Assembly: GCA_964613675.1 (NCBI GenBank)
Contig: CAZTIH010000059.1
Coordinates: 1-15,060 of the forward strand
Source: DAIUCA01 sp964613675
Lineage (GTDB): Bacteria > Pseudomonadota > Gammaproteobacteria > Competibacterales > Competibacteraceae
Reading direction: 5' to 3'
DNA: 15,060 nt
Positions 1-7,479 of this stretch are shown piece by piece. Position 1 is the first letter of the stretch; every line of letters starts with the position of its first letter. A program made the translations under genes and the position numbers. A model generated the notes under the pieces. That model was not told where the DNA came from. It saw only the letters and a program-made list of their open reading frames with translations, and did not search any database.

Positions 1-4
1 TCTT

Positions 5-2056
5 ATGTACGCCACCGAATCGCCTGAGAAAGCGTTCTATCCCACGGAATCCTTCAGGTTTTTTGACCGATTTTCCCTCAACACCAAGCTCTGTCTCGCC
101 GCCATTTTGCTGATGATCATTTCGCTGGCCACGACCGCCATTTTTATAGCGATCCGCAGTAGCGAGACGGCCGAACAAGAGACCCTCAAGCGGATGCAGA
201 CCGCTTCCCGTGAAGCGGCAGAGGCCCTGCAATCGCGTATCCGCACCAATTTAGCGGCGATGATGGCCCTAGAATCGGCGATGTCCCTTACACGCGGTGC
301 GGCACAACCGCTTGCGCGTACCCAAATCGACAAAATGGTGCAAGGGATATTGCAGCGATTTCCCGACTTTGTGGGCGCGGCAGTGACCTGGGAACCTAAT
401 GCTCTTGACGGGCGCGATGCCGATTTTGTCGGCCAACCCCCAATGTACGACGACACGGGCCGTTACATGGTTTACTGGACCCGTAAGCCCGATGGCAGCT
501 TTGATGGAGAAGTGATCGTGTTTTCGGACGAACTCGGCGCGAATGATTGGTACGACATCCCCAAACGCACGCGTCGCATCCACTTCACTGATCCTTACTT
601 TTATCCAGTTCAAGGTAGAGATGTTCTGATGGCCACATTAGCTGCCCCCATTCTCATCGACGGGACATTTCGCGGCACGGCCAGCGCAGATTTCACCCTC
701 GACCAGCTCACCCAAATTCTGAGCGAGGTACAGACCGTTCAAGGTGGACAGCTTGCGCTCATTGCTAACGGGGGGGTGTATGCGAGTCATCCCAACCCAA
801 GTCTCGTAAACCAGCGGGCGAACGACATGCCCCCCTATGTTCTGGAGGCCGTCGCGCAGGGAAGAGACATCACTCACACCGATGCCAACGGCATAATCCA
901 CTTACTGCGCCCCGTTCAGGCGCATTCGGATGCCAAGCCTTGGAGCGTACGACTGAGTTTCCCTCGGGAAGTGGCTTTGGCTTCTGCGCGTGAACTCACC
1001 GCTTACACCGCATTAATCGCGACGGTATGTGCCTTATTTGCGACCTTCATCATGGCATCCCTGATTTATCGGTTGACGCGGCCTTTGCGACTGCTTAGCC
1101 AGACCATGCAAAATTTGTCCACAGGCGATGCAGATTTGACACTCCGTCTCCCCGTCAAGGGACGCGACGAGTTAGCCGACATCTGCAATGGCTTTAATTG
1201 CTTTGTGAAACGCATTCACGATGTTCTGGCGAAGGTGAGTATGAGTACAGAATCCGTGTTTGGCGCCAGCAGCGAAATTGCGGTGGGTAACACCGATCTC
1301 TCCAATCGCACCGAACAACAGGCTAGTTCCTTGCAGGAAATCGCGGCTTCCATGGAGGAGGTCGCTTCGAGCGTGAAGCAGAACGCCGACAATGCGCTTC
1401 AGGCTCGCGATCTCACGGGGACGGCATCAGCGGTAGTGGTTCGGGGTGGCGATCAGGTTAAACACATCATCGAGATGATGCGCAGTCTCAATGAGTCCTC
1501 CAAAAAAATCTCTGACATCATCGGCGTGATCGACGAAATTGCGTTCCAAACCAACATTTTAGCCCTCAACGCGGCGGTCGAAGCCGCACGGGCCGGGGAG
1601 AACGGGCGAGGCTTTGCGGTGGTGGCAAACGAGGTACGGGCGTTAGCGAGTCGCTCGGCGGAGGCAGCAAAGGAAATTAAGCTACTGATTACCGCCAGCG
1701 TAACGCGGATTGAAGAAGGTGGACGACTGGTTGAGGAAGCGGGCATGACCATGGGGGAAGTGGTGAACAGCATCGAGCTGGTTGCACATGTTGTAGGGGA
1801 AATCGCGAATTCCAGCGCTGAACAGAGTTTGGGTGTAACGCAGGTCGGCGATGCCATCACGCATATCGATCAAAATACCCAGCAGAACGCTGCGTTGGTG
1901 GAGGAGACCGCAGCGGCAGCGGCAAGCCTGCGAGATCAGGCCGAGGAACTTAAACGCGCCGTGTCGCAGTTCACCCTGCACGCCGAACCTATGGCGCGGG
2001 AGGCGTCTTCCCGAAGCGTCAGTCGGCCCTCGGTTCGGCGTTTAGCCGCGATATGA
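5..2056 (+). CDS. Methyl-accepting chemotaxis protein with dCache-type periplasmic sensor
   Basis: This is a transmembrane chemoreceptor that senses a periplasmic ligand and controls the CheA/CheW kinase complex. Residues 29-50 form the first membrane segment. About 51-330 form the periplasmic sensor, which resembles a dCache_1 double-PAS domain (blocks WTRKPDGSF, DPYFYPV, GTFRGTASADFTLDQL). Residues 333-354 are the second membrane segment, about 355-410 a HAMP linker, and about 430-660 the cytoplasmic signalling coiled coil. Its hairpin tip near 511-548 carries the family signature (EIAFQTNILALNAAVEAARAG). The C-terminus lacks the NWETF-type pentapeptide that tethers CheR/CheB. The R-x-W-Y element expected of amino-acid-binding dCache domains appears as N-D-W-Y, so the ligand is unknown. 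The frame stays open to the window edge, so the true start may lie upstream and no ribosome binding site can be judged. No other chemotaxis gene is nearby. Confidence 0.93.
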   Translation: MYATESPEKAFYPTESFRFFDRFSLNTKLCLAAILLMIISLATTAIFIAIRSSETAEQETLKRMQTASREAAEALQSRIRTNLAAMMALESAMSLTRGAAQPLARTQIDKMVQGILQRFPDFVGAAVTWEPNALDGRDADFVGQPPMYDDTGRYMVYWTRKPDGSFDGEVIVFSDELGANDWYDIPKRTRRIHFTDPYFYPVQGRDVLMATLAAPILIDGTFRGTASADFTLDQLTQILSEVQTVQGGQLALIANGGVYASHPNPSLVNQRANDMPPYVLEAVAQGRDITHTDANGIIHLLRPVQAHSDAKPWSVRLSFPREVALASARELTAYTALIATVCALFATFIMASLIYRLTRPLRLLSQTMQNLSTGDADLTLRLPVKGRDELADICNGFNCFVKRIHDVLAKVSMSTESVFGASSEIAVGNTDLSNRTEQQASSLQEIAASMEEVASSVKQNADNALQARDLTGTASAVVVRGGDQVKHIIEMMRSLNESSKKISDIIGVIDEIAFQTNILALNAAVEAARAGENGRGFAVVANEVRALASRSAEAAKEIKLLITASVTRIEEGGRLVEEAGMTMGEVVNSIELVAHVVGEIANSSAEQSLGVTQVGDAITHIDQNTQQNAALVEETAAAAASLRDQAEELKRAVSQFTLHAEPMAREASSRSVSRPSVRRLAAI

Positions 2057-2230
2057 TCGACGGTTTAGCGGATTTATATGAAGTCCTCGACGAATGAGGT
2101 TGGCGATGCCTAAAACACGCCTCGGCAAACGGGGTTGACGACGCTTAATGAAATGATTGACGGGAGTGGGGGCGGAGGCGAGTAAATTGGGGTCTTCCAA
2201 AACGCTTAAAAAGCCCTTGATGGAGTTGCC

Positions 2231-2983
2231 ATGCAGGTCTTTTCCCCCGACGCCCTCGCGGCTTTCTATCAAACCCCCGTTGGTCAACAGCTTAAGCAAC
2301 AAGAACAGGCGCTCCTCGAACGCTTGACGGCGGCTTGGGTTGGGTACGATCTACTGGTGTTAGGTCAACCGGTGGCGCGGTTACCCTGTGCGATTCGTCA
2401 CCAATGGCATTTCGCGCAAACCGCCCTCGCGACCCCCAAACACGCCCGCTACGACGGGGTTCATCTGCCCATCGCGACGGACAGCATAGATGGGGTGATT
2501 TTGTGTCATGAACTGGTCTTCTCGCCCGATGGCGATGCGCTACTCGACGAGGTCGCACGGGTGCTCATCCCTCAAGGCAAAGTAGTTGTGCTGGGAATGA
2601 ATCCGTTGTCACCGTGGCAGGTGGCGGGGCCGTGGATCAGTGCGGGCCAAACGCAACACCGGCTCGCTGAAGCGACTTTACACACGGAGGATTGCCATTT
2701 TGTGGGGAACGGCCTGTTGCAAAAACTCGGTTGGCGGCATCATTTTTCGACGATGGAGAGCCGTTATTTTCCGTGGTTGCAGCGCAGTTACGCTGTGGTG
2801 GCAATTAAGCGAGTGATTCGCCTGACGCTCATTCGCCCCAAATGGTCGGTTAAGCCAATTACGTTAGGGGTGACGACGCCTTCGCGGCGCATGGGGGTTT
2901 GGCGGGAAGGGAGCAAACCCGAGGTGCTTTCAAGTTCATCGTCTCAACCTCAAGAAGGGAAAACATCTCAATTTGCAAAATAG
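2231..2983 (+). CDS. YafS-like class I SAM-dependent methyltransferase family protein
   Basis: A 250-residue protein of the Methyltransf_11 type. The core from about 78 to 129 runs through LPIATDSIDGVIL, the FSPD motif, a helix ending in DEVARVLIPQGKVVVLG, and an N-P-L-S-P-W block at 124-129. This matches the family that sits by gloB and rnhA in enteric bacteria (YafS in E. coli). The glycine-rich SAM-binding motif I is degenerate: the region holds VLGQP instead of a G-x-G-x-G loop, so catalytic activity is uncertain. A basic stretch near 190-225 and a Ser-rich tail follow. The start is supported by GGAG five bases upstream of the ATG. The neighbours differ from the enteric arrangement: a chemoreceptor lies 174 bp upstream and no gloB or rnhA is visible. 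The substrate is unknown. Confidence 0.82.
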   Translation: MQVFSPDALAAFYQTPVGQQLKQQEQALLERLTAAWVGYDLLVLGQPVARLPCAIRHQWHFAQTALATPKHARYDGVHLPIATDSIDGVILCHELVFSPDGDALLDEVARVLIPQGKVVVLGMNPLSPWQVAGPWISAGQTQHRLAEATLHTEDCHFVGNGLLQKLGWRHHFSTMESRYFPWLQRSYAVVAIKRVIRLTLIRPKWSVKPITLGVTTPSRRMGVWREGSKPEVLSSSSSQPQEGKTSQFAK

Positions 2984-3000
2984 CGCGTTTGGCGAATTGA
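2968..3000 (+). terminator. Weak hairpin at the end of the methyltransferase gene, possible bidirectional terminator
   Basis: The arms TCAATTTGC (2968-2976) and GCGAATTGA (2992-3000) pair over 9 bp with one T-G wobble. Three further A-T pairs are possible in the 15-nt spacer. TTTAAAT follows on the plus strand. The hairpin spans the methyltransferase stop codon and lies between converging transcription units (methyltransferase rightward, rpoD/tRNA-Ile leftward), where a terminator is expected. The stem is AT-rich and the T tract short, so intrinsic termination would be weak. Confidence 0.3.
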
Positions 3001-3073
3001 TTTAAATGTGCGACGAACCCCATCTTTCAGGGCGGAGAGGATGTCAAAAGCGGGGATCACAGCTCGCAATCAA

Positions 3074-3146
3074 TGGGCCTTACAGGATTCGAACCTGCAA
3101 CCAAGCGATTATGAGTCGCCTGCTCTAACCGTTGAGCTAAAGGCCC
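3074..3146 (-). tRNA. ileX: tRNA-Ile(CAU), lysidine-type
   Basis: On the minus strand the 73-nt gene folds into a full cloverleaf. The 7-bp acceptor stem is GGGCCTT/AAGGCCC with discriminator A, followed by GCTC/GAGC in the D arm, anticodon loop CTCATAA, and GGTTCGAAT in the T arm. The anticodon is CAU. The body from the D arm through the anticodon arm (GAGCAGGCGACTCATAATCGC) closely matches E. coli tRNA-Ile2 rather than elongator or initiator tRNA-Met. The wobble C should therefore be converted to lysidine by TilS so that the tRNA reads AUA. CCA is not encoded; ATT follows the discriminator. It begins 34 nt behind the rpoD stop. The gap holds only a weak promoter match (TTGATG, 17 nt, TATCTG), so co-transcription with rpoD and processing is plausible. 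Confidence 0.93.
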
Positions 3147-3180
3147 GTACACTTACAGATATCCGAGCGAGTTTACCCCA

Positions 3181-5022
3181 TCAATCGGAATCGAGAAAGC
3201 TCTTAAGTTGTTCAGAACGGTTGGGGTGACGCAATTTTCGCAATGCCTTGGCTTCGATTTGCCGAATCCGTTCCCGCGTGACATCAAATTGTTTGCCCAC
3301 TTCCTCTAAGGTGTGGTCGGTGTTCATGTCGATGCCAAAACGCATCCGCAACACTTTGGCTTCTCGGGGCGTGAGGGTGGCAAGCACCTCGCGGGTGGCA
3401 TCCCGAAGGTTCTCTCCCGTGGCGATCTCCAGTGGCGAGACCACGTTGTGATCTTCCAAAAAGTCACCCAGATGAGAATCTTCATCGTCGCCAATGGGGG
3501 TTTCCATGGAGATGGGTTCTTTAGAGATTTTTAACACCTTCCGAATCTTGTCTTCGGGCATATCCATGCGTTGAGCGAGTTCTTCGGGGGTCGCTTCTCG
3601 GCCATTCTCTTGCAACATCTGCCGTTGAATGCGGTTGAGTTTATTGATGGTTTCGATCATGTGAACCGGAATCCGAATCGTGCGCGCTTGGTCGGCAATG
3701 GAGCGCGTAATCGCCTGCCGAATCCACCAGGTCGCGTAGGTCGAAAATTTATAGCCCCGTCTGTACTCGAATTTGTCTACCGCTTTCATGAGACCAATGT
3801 TGCCCTCTTGAATGAGGTCGAGAAATTGTAGCCCTCGATTGATGTACTTTTTGGCAATCGAAATCACCAACCGCAGATTGGCCTCGACCATCTCCTTTTT
3901 GGCACGCCGCGCTTTGGCATCCCCAATCGACATCTGCCGATTGATCTCTTTAATCTCGCTGACGGGCATTTTCACCTCGTCTTCGATGTCTTTGAGACGC
4001 TGTTGTGCAGCTACAATCCCGTCGCGGTAACGGCTTAAGGTGGCGTTGTAGCGATGCGACGTTTTAAGGACATCATCAATCCATGTGATTCGGCTCTCGT
4101 TTTGCGGAAATTGCGCTAAAAAGGTTTTGCGGGGCATCTGACCCTTGTTCACGCACCAGTCGGAAATTAGCCGTTCCTCCGCCCGAATGCGCTCCACCGT
4201 GTCCCGCAAAATGCTGGTGAGCTTTTCGATGAATCGCGGGACAAACTTAAACTCGATAAACCGTTCCCCTAATTGTTTGCGAATGGCCTGTTGGGTGGCC
4301 TTATCCTGGGGGTTCATCAATTGATTGTAGAGCTCTGCAACTTCCCCAAAACGGCGAGCGACTTCGGTCGGATCAAGACTTTGATCGAGGGGCGTTTTTC
4401 CGGACTCCTCTTCGTCCTCCTCTTCATTGACCAACTCCGCATCGACTTCCGCCAACACGACTTCGTCGGGATCGACCTCGTTGATTTCCGGCACCGGCGC
4501 CGCAACGACTTCATTGGGATTGCTAAACCCCGTAATCAGCTCACTTAAACGGCCTTCCCCCCGCTGCACTCGGTCATAATCGTCGAGGAGTTCCGCAATC
4601 ACCGCAGGGTACCCCGCTAACGCCAATAGCATGTGATGTAAACCTTCCTCAATGCGTTTAGCGATGGTGATTTCTCCTTCCCGCGTGAGGAGTTCGACGG
4701 TTCCCATTTCGCGCATGTACATCCGCACGGGATCGGTGGTGCGGCCAAAATCGTTATCGCTCGACGCAATGGGCGCAACGACTTCTTCATTCCCTTCTTC
4801 ATTGGGGGCAGCGGCATCCGTAATGAGGGCACCATGGCCTTCGGGGGCGTAGTCGCGCACTTCAATGCCCACGTCGTTAATCATGGCGATGACATCTTCG
4901 ATCTGCTCGGCGTCGTCTAAATCTTCGGGCAGATGTTCGTTAATCTCGGCGTAGGTCAAAAAGCCCTGTTCTTTTCCCAAGGCAATGAGTTTTTTCAGCT
5001 GCGAAGTTTGCGGATCGCTCAT
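3181..5022 (-). CDS. rpoD: RNA polymerase primary sigma factor RpoD (sigma-70)
   Basis: This housekeeping sigma factor directs core RNA polymerase to -10/-35 promoters. At 613 residues it equals the E. coli length. The acidic region 1.1 covers about 1-80. Region 1.2 begins at the DPVRMYMREMG block near residue 96. A long acidic non-conserved insert follows to about 365. Region 2 starts at EMVEANLRLVIS (377-388) and includes the -10 recognition and melting helices (YKFSTYATWWIRQAITR). Region 3 follows, and region 4 ends in the helix-turn-helix VTRERIRQIEAKALRKL that reads the -35 element. The C-terminus (LKSFLDSD) matches the family end. The ATG has TTAGGTG about nine bases upstream. It is the last protein gene of the rpsU operon, 60 nt after dnaG. 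I see no convincing promoter in that gap. Confidence 0.99.
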   Translation of the reverse strand: MSDPQTSQLKKLIALGKEQGFLTYAEINEHLPEDLDDAEQIEDVIAMINDVGIEVRDYAPEGHGALITDAAAPNEEGNEEVVAPIASSDNDFGRTTDPVRMYMREMGTVELLTREGEITIAKRIEEGLHHMLLALAGYPAVIAELLDDYDRVQRGEGRLSELITGFSNPNEVVAAPVPEINEVDPDEVVLAEVDAELVNEEEDEEESGKTPLDQSLDPTEVARRFGEVAELYNQLMNPQDKATQQAIRKQLGERFIEFKFVPRFIEKLTSILRDTVERIRAEERLISDWCVNKGQMPRKTFLAQFPQNESRITWIDDVLKTSHRYNATLSRYRDGIVAAQQRLKDIEDEVKMPVSEIKEINRQMSIGDAKARRAKKEMVEANLRLVISIAKKYINRGLQFLDLIQEGNIGLMKAVDKFEYRRGYKFSTYATWWIRQAITRSIADQARTIRIPVHMIETINKLNRIQRQMLQENGREATPEELAQRMDMPEDKIRKVLKISKEPISMETPIGDDEDSHLGDFLEDHNVVSPLEIATGENLRDATREVLATLTPREAKVLRMRFGIDMNTDHTLEEVGKQFDVTRERIRQIEAKALRKLRHPNRSEQLKSFLDSD

Positions 5023-5082
5023 GGGTCATGCACCTAAGCCGTTGTGGTTAAAGATCATTTTTGTACATCGTCCTGCAAGAGG

Positions 5083-6732
5083 TTAAAACCATTGATTCAA
5101 TTGGCGTTCCCGTTTCGCGGCCTGTTCCACGTTCTGAAGAACACTCCAAAACGCCGCCGATAACGGAAACTCTGGCGGCGGTTCCCAACACACCAACTCG
5201 TTCAAACTCTCGTCCCCTTCGAGATGCACGAGCAAGGCGGCAGCGTGCGGCACATGGGGCTGTTGACGAATAAATTCAATGATTTGGATGATGTGTTGGG
5301 CGTGGGAATCGTTGATAGCTAAGAAACGCAAATTGTCAAGGCACGAAGTCGTCACCTCTTCGACAAGCGCTGGTTGGTGCAGTAGTAATGCCATCAGAAA
5401 GGGTAATGGCGACCGTTCGAGGTCGGGAAACGCTTTCGGTTTCGATTTCGGCGGCGTCGGGAGCGTCGGGGGCTTTTCGATGACTTTGGCCCGTTGGGAC
5501 AGTTCCGCCTGTAACACCTCTTTCAGCGGGCCGTCCGACAATTGTTTGAGTAGAGGTCGCGCCTGCTGCAACAACGCACTTCGCCCGTGCAACGACGAGA
5601 GATCTAGGCCTTGGGTTAGCTGTGTAAAGAAAAAATCCGCAAACGGAACCGCTTGATCGAGCTGATGCAAAAACCCTGAGGCACCTTCCCGTCCCACAAA
5701 ACTATCGGGATCCTCACCCTCGGGGAGGGTTAAAAAGTCGATGTGCCGTTCCTGACGAAGGGTAGGTAACGCCGCCGTCATCGCGCGAAATGCTGCATCC
5801 CGCCCCGCACGGTCGCCATCAAAACAAAAGGTGAGGTGGGGTCCATTGCGGAACAGTTGCTCGATCTGTTCGGTACTTATGGCTGTTCCCAGCGGCGCGA
5901 CAACGCCTTCAATGCCCCGCTGAACCAGCGAAATCACATCTAAATACCCCTCCACCACCACGAATCGACGGGGACGAGGATGAGCTTGACGGGCTTCAAA
6001 TAGGCCAAATAAACAGTTTCCCTTGTGAAAAATCGGGGTTTCGGACGAATTGAGATACTTCGGTTGCCCTTCAGGGGACAAGGTACGGCCCCCAAATGCA
6101 ATGGTTTGCCCCTTGCTGTCCCGAATGGGGAACATTAAGCGGTCGCGAAATCGGTCCACGATGGAACCGTCGTCTCGACGCACGACGAGGCCCGCCGTCA
6201 ACAATTCTTCAAGGGGAACCCCTTGTTTGCGGAACTCGCTCAGTAACCCCTGACGGGCCGCCGTCGCATAGCCCAAGCCGAAGCGGTTCTGCATCGCTTC
6301 ATCGACGCCCCGTTGGTCGAGATATTGCCGCGCTAGGTCTCCCGTGGGCGCTAGGAGTTGCTGACGAAAACGCAGTTCAGCGCGGGTGTGATAATCCTTG
6401 AGGCGTTCTAACCGAGCATCGGGGAGCGGAACACTTCCCGTGGGCAGGGGCAGATTCACCTGTTCAGCAAGCTGGGTCACCGCCTCCAAAAACGGCAGTC
6501 GGTCGTGCTCCACCAAAAAAGTAATCGCATCGCCATGGGCATGGCAGCCAAAGCAGTAGTAGCGCTGCTTGACGGGGTGAACGTGAAAAGAGGGCGTTTT
6601 TTCGGCGTGAAATGGGCAACAGGCCCGATAACTGCCGCCCACCCGTTTTAGCGGTAACCGCTGACCGATAATCTCGACCACATCGACGCGGCTGAGGACT
6701 TCGGCAATGAAGGGGGGCGGCAGTCGGGCCAT
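5083..6732 (-). CDS. dnaG: DNA primase DnaG
   Basis: DnaG makes the RNA primers for replication forks and docks on the DnaB helicase. The 549-residue protein has the N-terminal CHC2 zinc finger (Cys39, His42, Cys60, Cys63), which binds template DNA. The catalytic TOPRIM core carries the EGYLD motif (Glu261, Asp265) and FDGDRAG (Asp305, Asp307) for metal binding. A Pro/Lys-rich linker near 425-445 leads into a helical C-terminal domain of the helicase-binding type. It is slightly shorter than E. coli DnaG (581 residues), with the difference in the linker and C-terminal part. Three bases separate its ATG from the yqeY stop, so translation is probably coupled. It is the third gene of the rpsU-yqeY-dnaG-rpoD operon. 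Confidence 0.98.
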   Translation of the reverse strand: MARLPPPFIAEVLSRVDVVEIIGQRLPLKRVGGSYRACCPFHAEKTPSFHVHPVKQRYYCFGCHAHGDAITFLVEHDRLPFLEAVTQLAEQVNLPLPTGSVPLPDARLERLKDYHTRAELRFRQQLLAPTGDLARQYLDQRGVDEAMQNRFGLGYATAARQGLLSEFRKQGVPLEELLTAGLVVRRDDGSIVDRFRDRLMFPIRDSKGQTIAFGGRTLSPEGQPKYLNSSETPIFHKGNCLFGLFEARQAHPRPRRFVVVEGYLDVISLVQRGIEGVVAPLGTAISTEQIEQLFRNGPHLTFCFDGDRAGRDAAFRAMTAALPTLRQERHIDFLTLPEGEDPDSFVGREGASGFLHQLDQAVPFADFFFTQLTQGLDLSSLHGRSALLQQARPLLKQLSDGPLKEVLQAELSQRAKVIEKPPTLPTPPKSKPKAFPDLERSPLPFLMALLLHQPALVEEVTTSCLDNLRFLAINDSHAQHIIQIIEFIRQQPHVPHAAALLVHLEGDESLNELVCWEPPPEFPLSAAFWSVLQNVEQAAKRERQLNQWF

Positions 6733-6735
6733 AGG

Positions 6736-7182
6736 TCAACCGCCGAGACGGGTTTTAACGCGCTGACTGACCTGGGCAAGGTCGGCGCGCCCCTGAACTT
6801 GGGGTTTAATCGCCGCAATGACTTTCCCTAAATCCTTGATTGTCGTCGCCTGTTGGGCATTGACGACTTGCTCGATCAGAACATCGAGTTCCTCATCGGT
6901 AAGGGGGGTCGGCAGATAGTGCTGAATGAGTTTGGCTTCAAATTCTTCTTTATCCGCTAAATCATGCCGTTCGGCTTGGCGAAACTGGGTGATCGAATCG
7001 CGCCGTTGTTTCAGCATTTTCTCCAGAACCGTCAAAATTTGGTCATCCGAGAGGGTGATGCGTTCATCGACTTCTCGCTGCTTAACCGCCGAAAGGATTA
7101 AGCGAATTGTGTCAAGACGGGGCTGCTCTTTGGCCCGCATCGCCGACTTCATGTCGTCCTGCAGACGCGCTTTAAGCGACAT
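6736..7182 (-). CDS. yqeY: GatB/YqeY domain protein
   Basis: A 148-residue protein of the YqeY family. It begins SLKARLQDDMKSAMRAKE, with DTIRLILSAVKQREVDER following, and has the C-terminal helical domain (TIKDLGKVIAAIKPQVQGRAD) shared with the tail of GatB, the tRNA-amidotransferase subunit. In GatB this domain contacts tRNA. The role of the free-standing protein is not established, and a tRNA-related function is only inferred. The gene lies between rpsU and dnaG, three bases from each, with the ATG directly after the rpsU stop and no obvious separate ribosome binding site, which suggests coupled translation. E. coli lacks this gene at the locus, but many other gammaproteobacteria carry it there. 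Confidence 0.94.
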   Translation of the reverse strand: MSLKARLQDDMKSAMRAKEQPRLDTIRLILSAVKQREVDERITLSDDQILTVLEKMLKQRRDSITQFRQAERHDLADKEEFEAKLIQHYLPTPLTDEELDVLIEQVVNAQQATTIKDLGKVIAAIKPQVQGRADLAQVSQRVKTRLGG

Positions 7183-7185
7183 GCG

Positions 7186-7401
7186 TTAATACAACCGCGT
7201 GCGACGGGTGAGGTCCCGCGATTGTTTTTTCGCGTGGCGTTTGTCGGCGGCGGCTTGCTTACGTTTGCGTTCTTGGGTGGGTTTCTCGTAAAACTCCCGT
7301 CGCCGCACTTCCGATAACACCCCCGCTTTTTCGCAGGAGCGCTTAAAACGACGTAAGGCGACGTCGAAGGGTTCGTTTTCTTTAATCTTCACAGAGGGCA
7401 T
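7186..7401 (-). CDS. rpsU: 30S ribosomal protein bS21
   Basis: A small basic ribosomal protein that helps the 30S subunit engage mRNA at initiation. From the ATG at 7401 it is 71 residues, equal to E. coli S21 and nearly colinear with it (IKENEPFDVALRRFKRSCEK, then EVRRREFYEKPT, ending RRTRLY). An in-frame TTG at 7410 is rejected as the start because it lies in the spacer behind the Shine-Dalgarno GAGGTAA, which fits the ATG at 9 nt spacing, and because the shorter form matches the family start MPxxK. It is the first gene of the macromolecular synthesis operon, diverges from tsaD across 78 bp, and has its own strong promoter at 7441-7469. Confidence 0.98.
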   Translation of the reverse strand: MPSVKIKENEPFDVALRRFKRSCEKAGVLSEVRRREFYEKPTQERKRKQAAADKRHAKKQSRDLTRRTRLY

Positions 7402-7440
7402 GGAAGGCAATTACCTCGCATCAATTTTAGGGAAACGCGC

Positions 7441-7469
7441 AATATAGGCGCTGATGACCACGAAAACAA
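7441..7469 (-). promoter_or_regulatory. Sigma-70 promoter of the rpsU-yqeY-dnaG-rpoD operon
   Basis: On the minus strand, -35 TTGTTT (7464-7469) and -10 TATATT (7441-7446) are separated by exactly 17 bp. The -10 matches consensus in five of six positions and the -35 in its first three. The discriminator after the -10 reads GCGCG, the GC-rich type found at ribosomal promoters repressed by ppGpp and DksA. Transcription would start near 7434, giving a leader of about 33 nt that carries the rpsU ribosome binding site. Confidence 0.62.
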
Positions 7470-7479
7470 TTGATCTCCC

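Noticed and set aside
2135..2180. Promoter for the methyltransferase based on TTGACG at 2135 or 2157
   Set aside because: Neither TTGACG copy has an acceptable -10 at 16-18 bp. Co-transcription with the chemoreceptor is also possible.
3008..3229. Plus-strand 73-codon frame across the tRNA
   Set aside because: It is the translation of the antisense strand of tRNA-Ile (the familiar QDSNLQPSDYESPAL artefact) running into the rpoD end. It is not a gene.
5023..5082. A separate rpoD promoter in the dnaG-rpoD gap (TTGCAG, 17 nt, ATCTTT)
   Set aside because: The -10 is poor and nothing else supports it. Read-through from dnaG explains expression.
7402..7410. TTG start for rpsU giving 74 residues
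   Set aside because: It falls in the spacer between GAGGTAA and the ATG at 7401, and the 71-residue form matches S21 proteins exactly in length.
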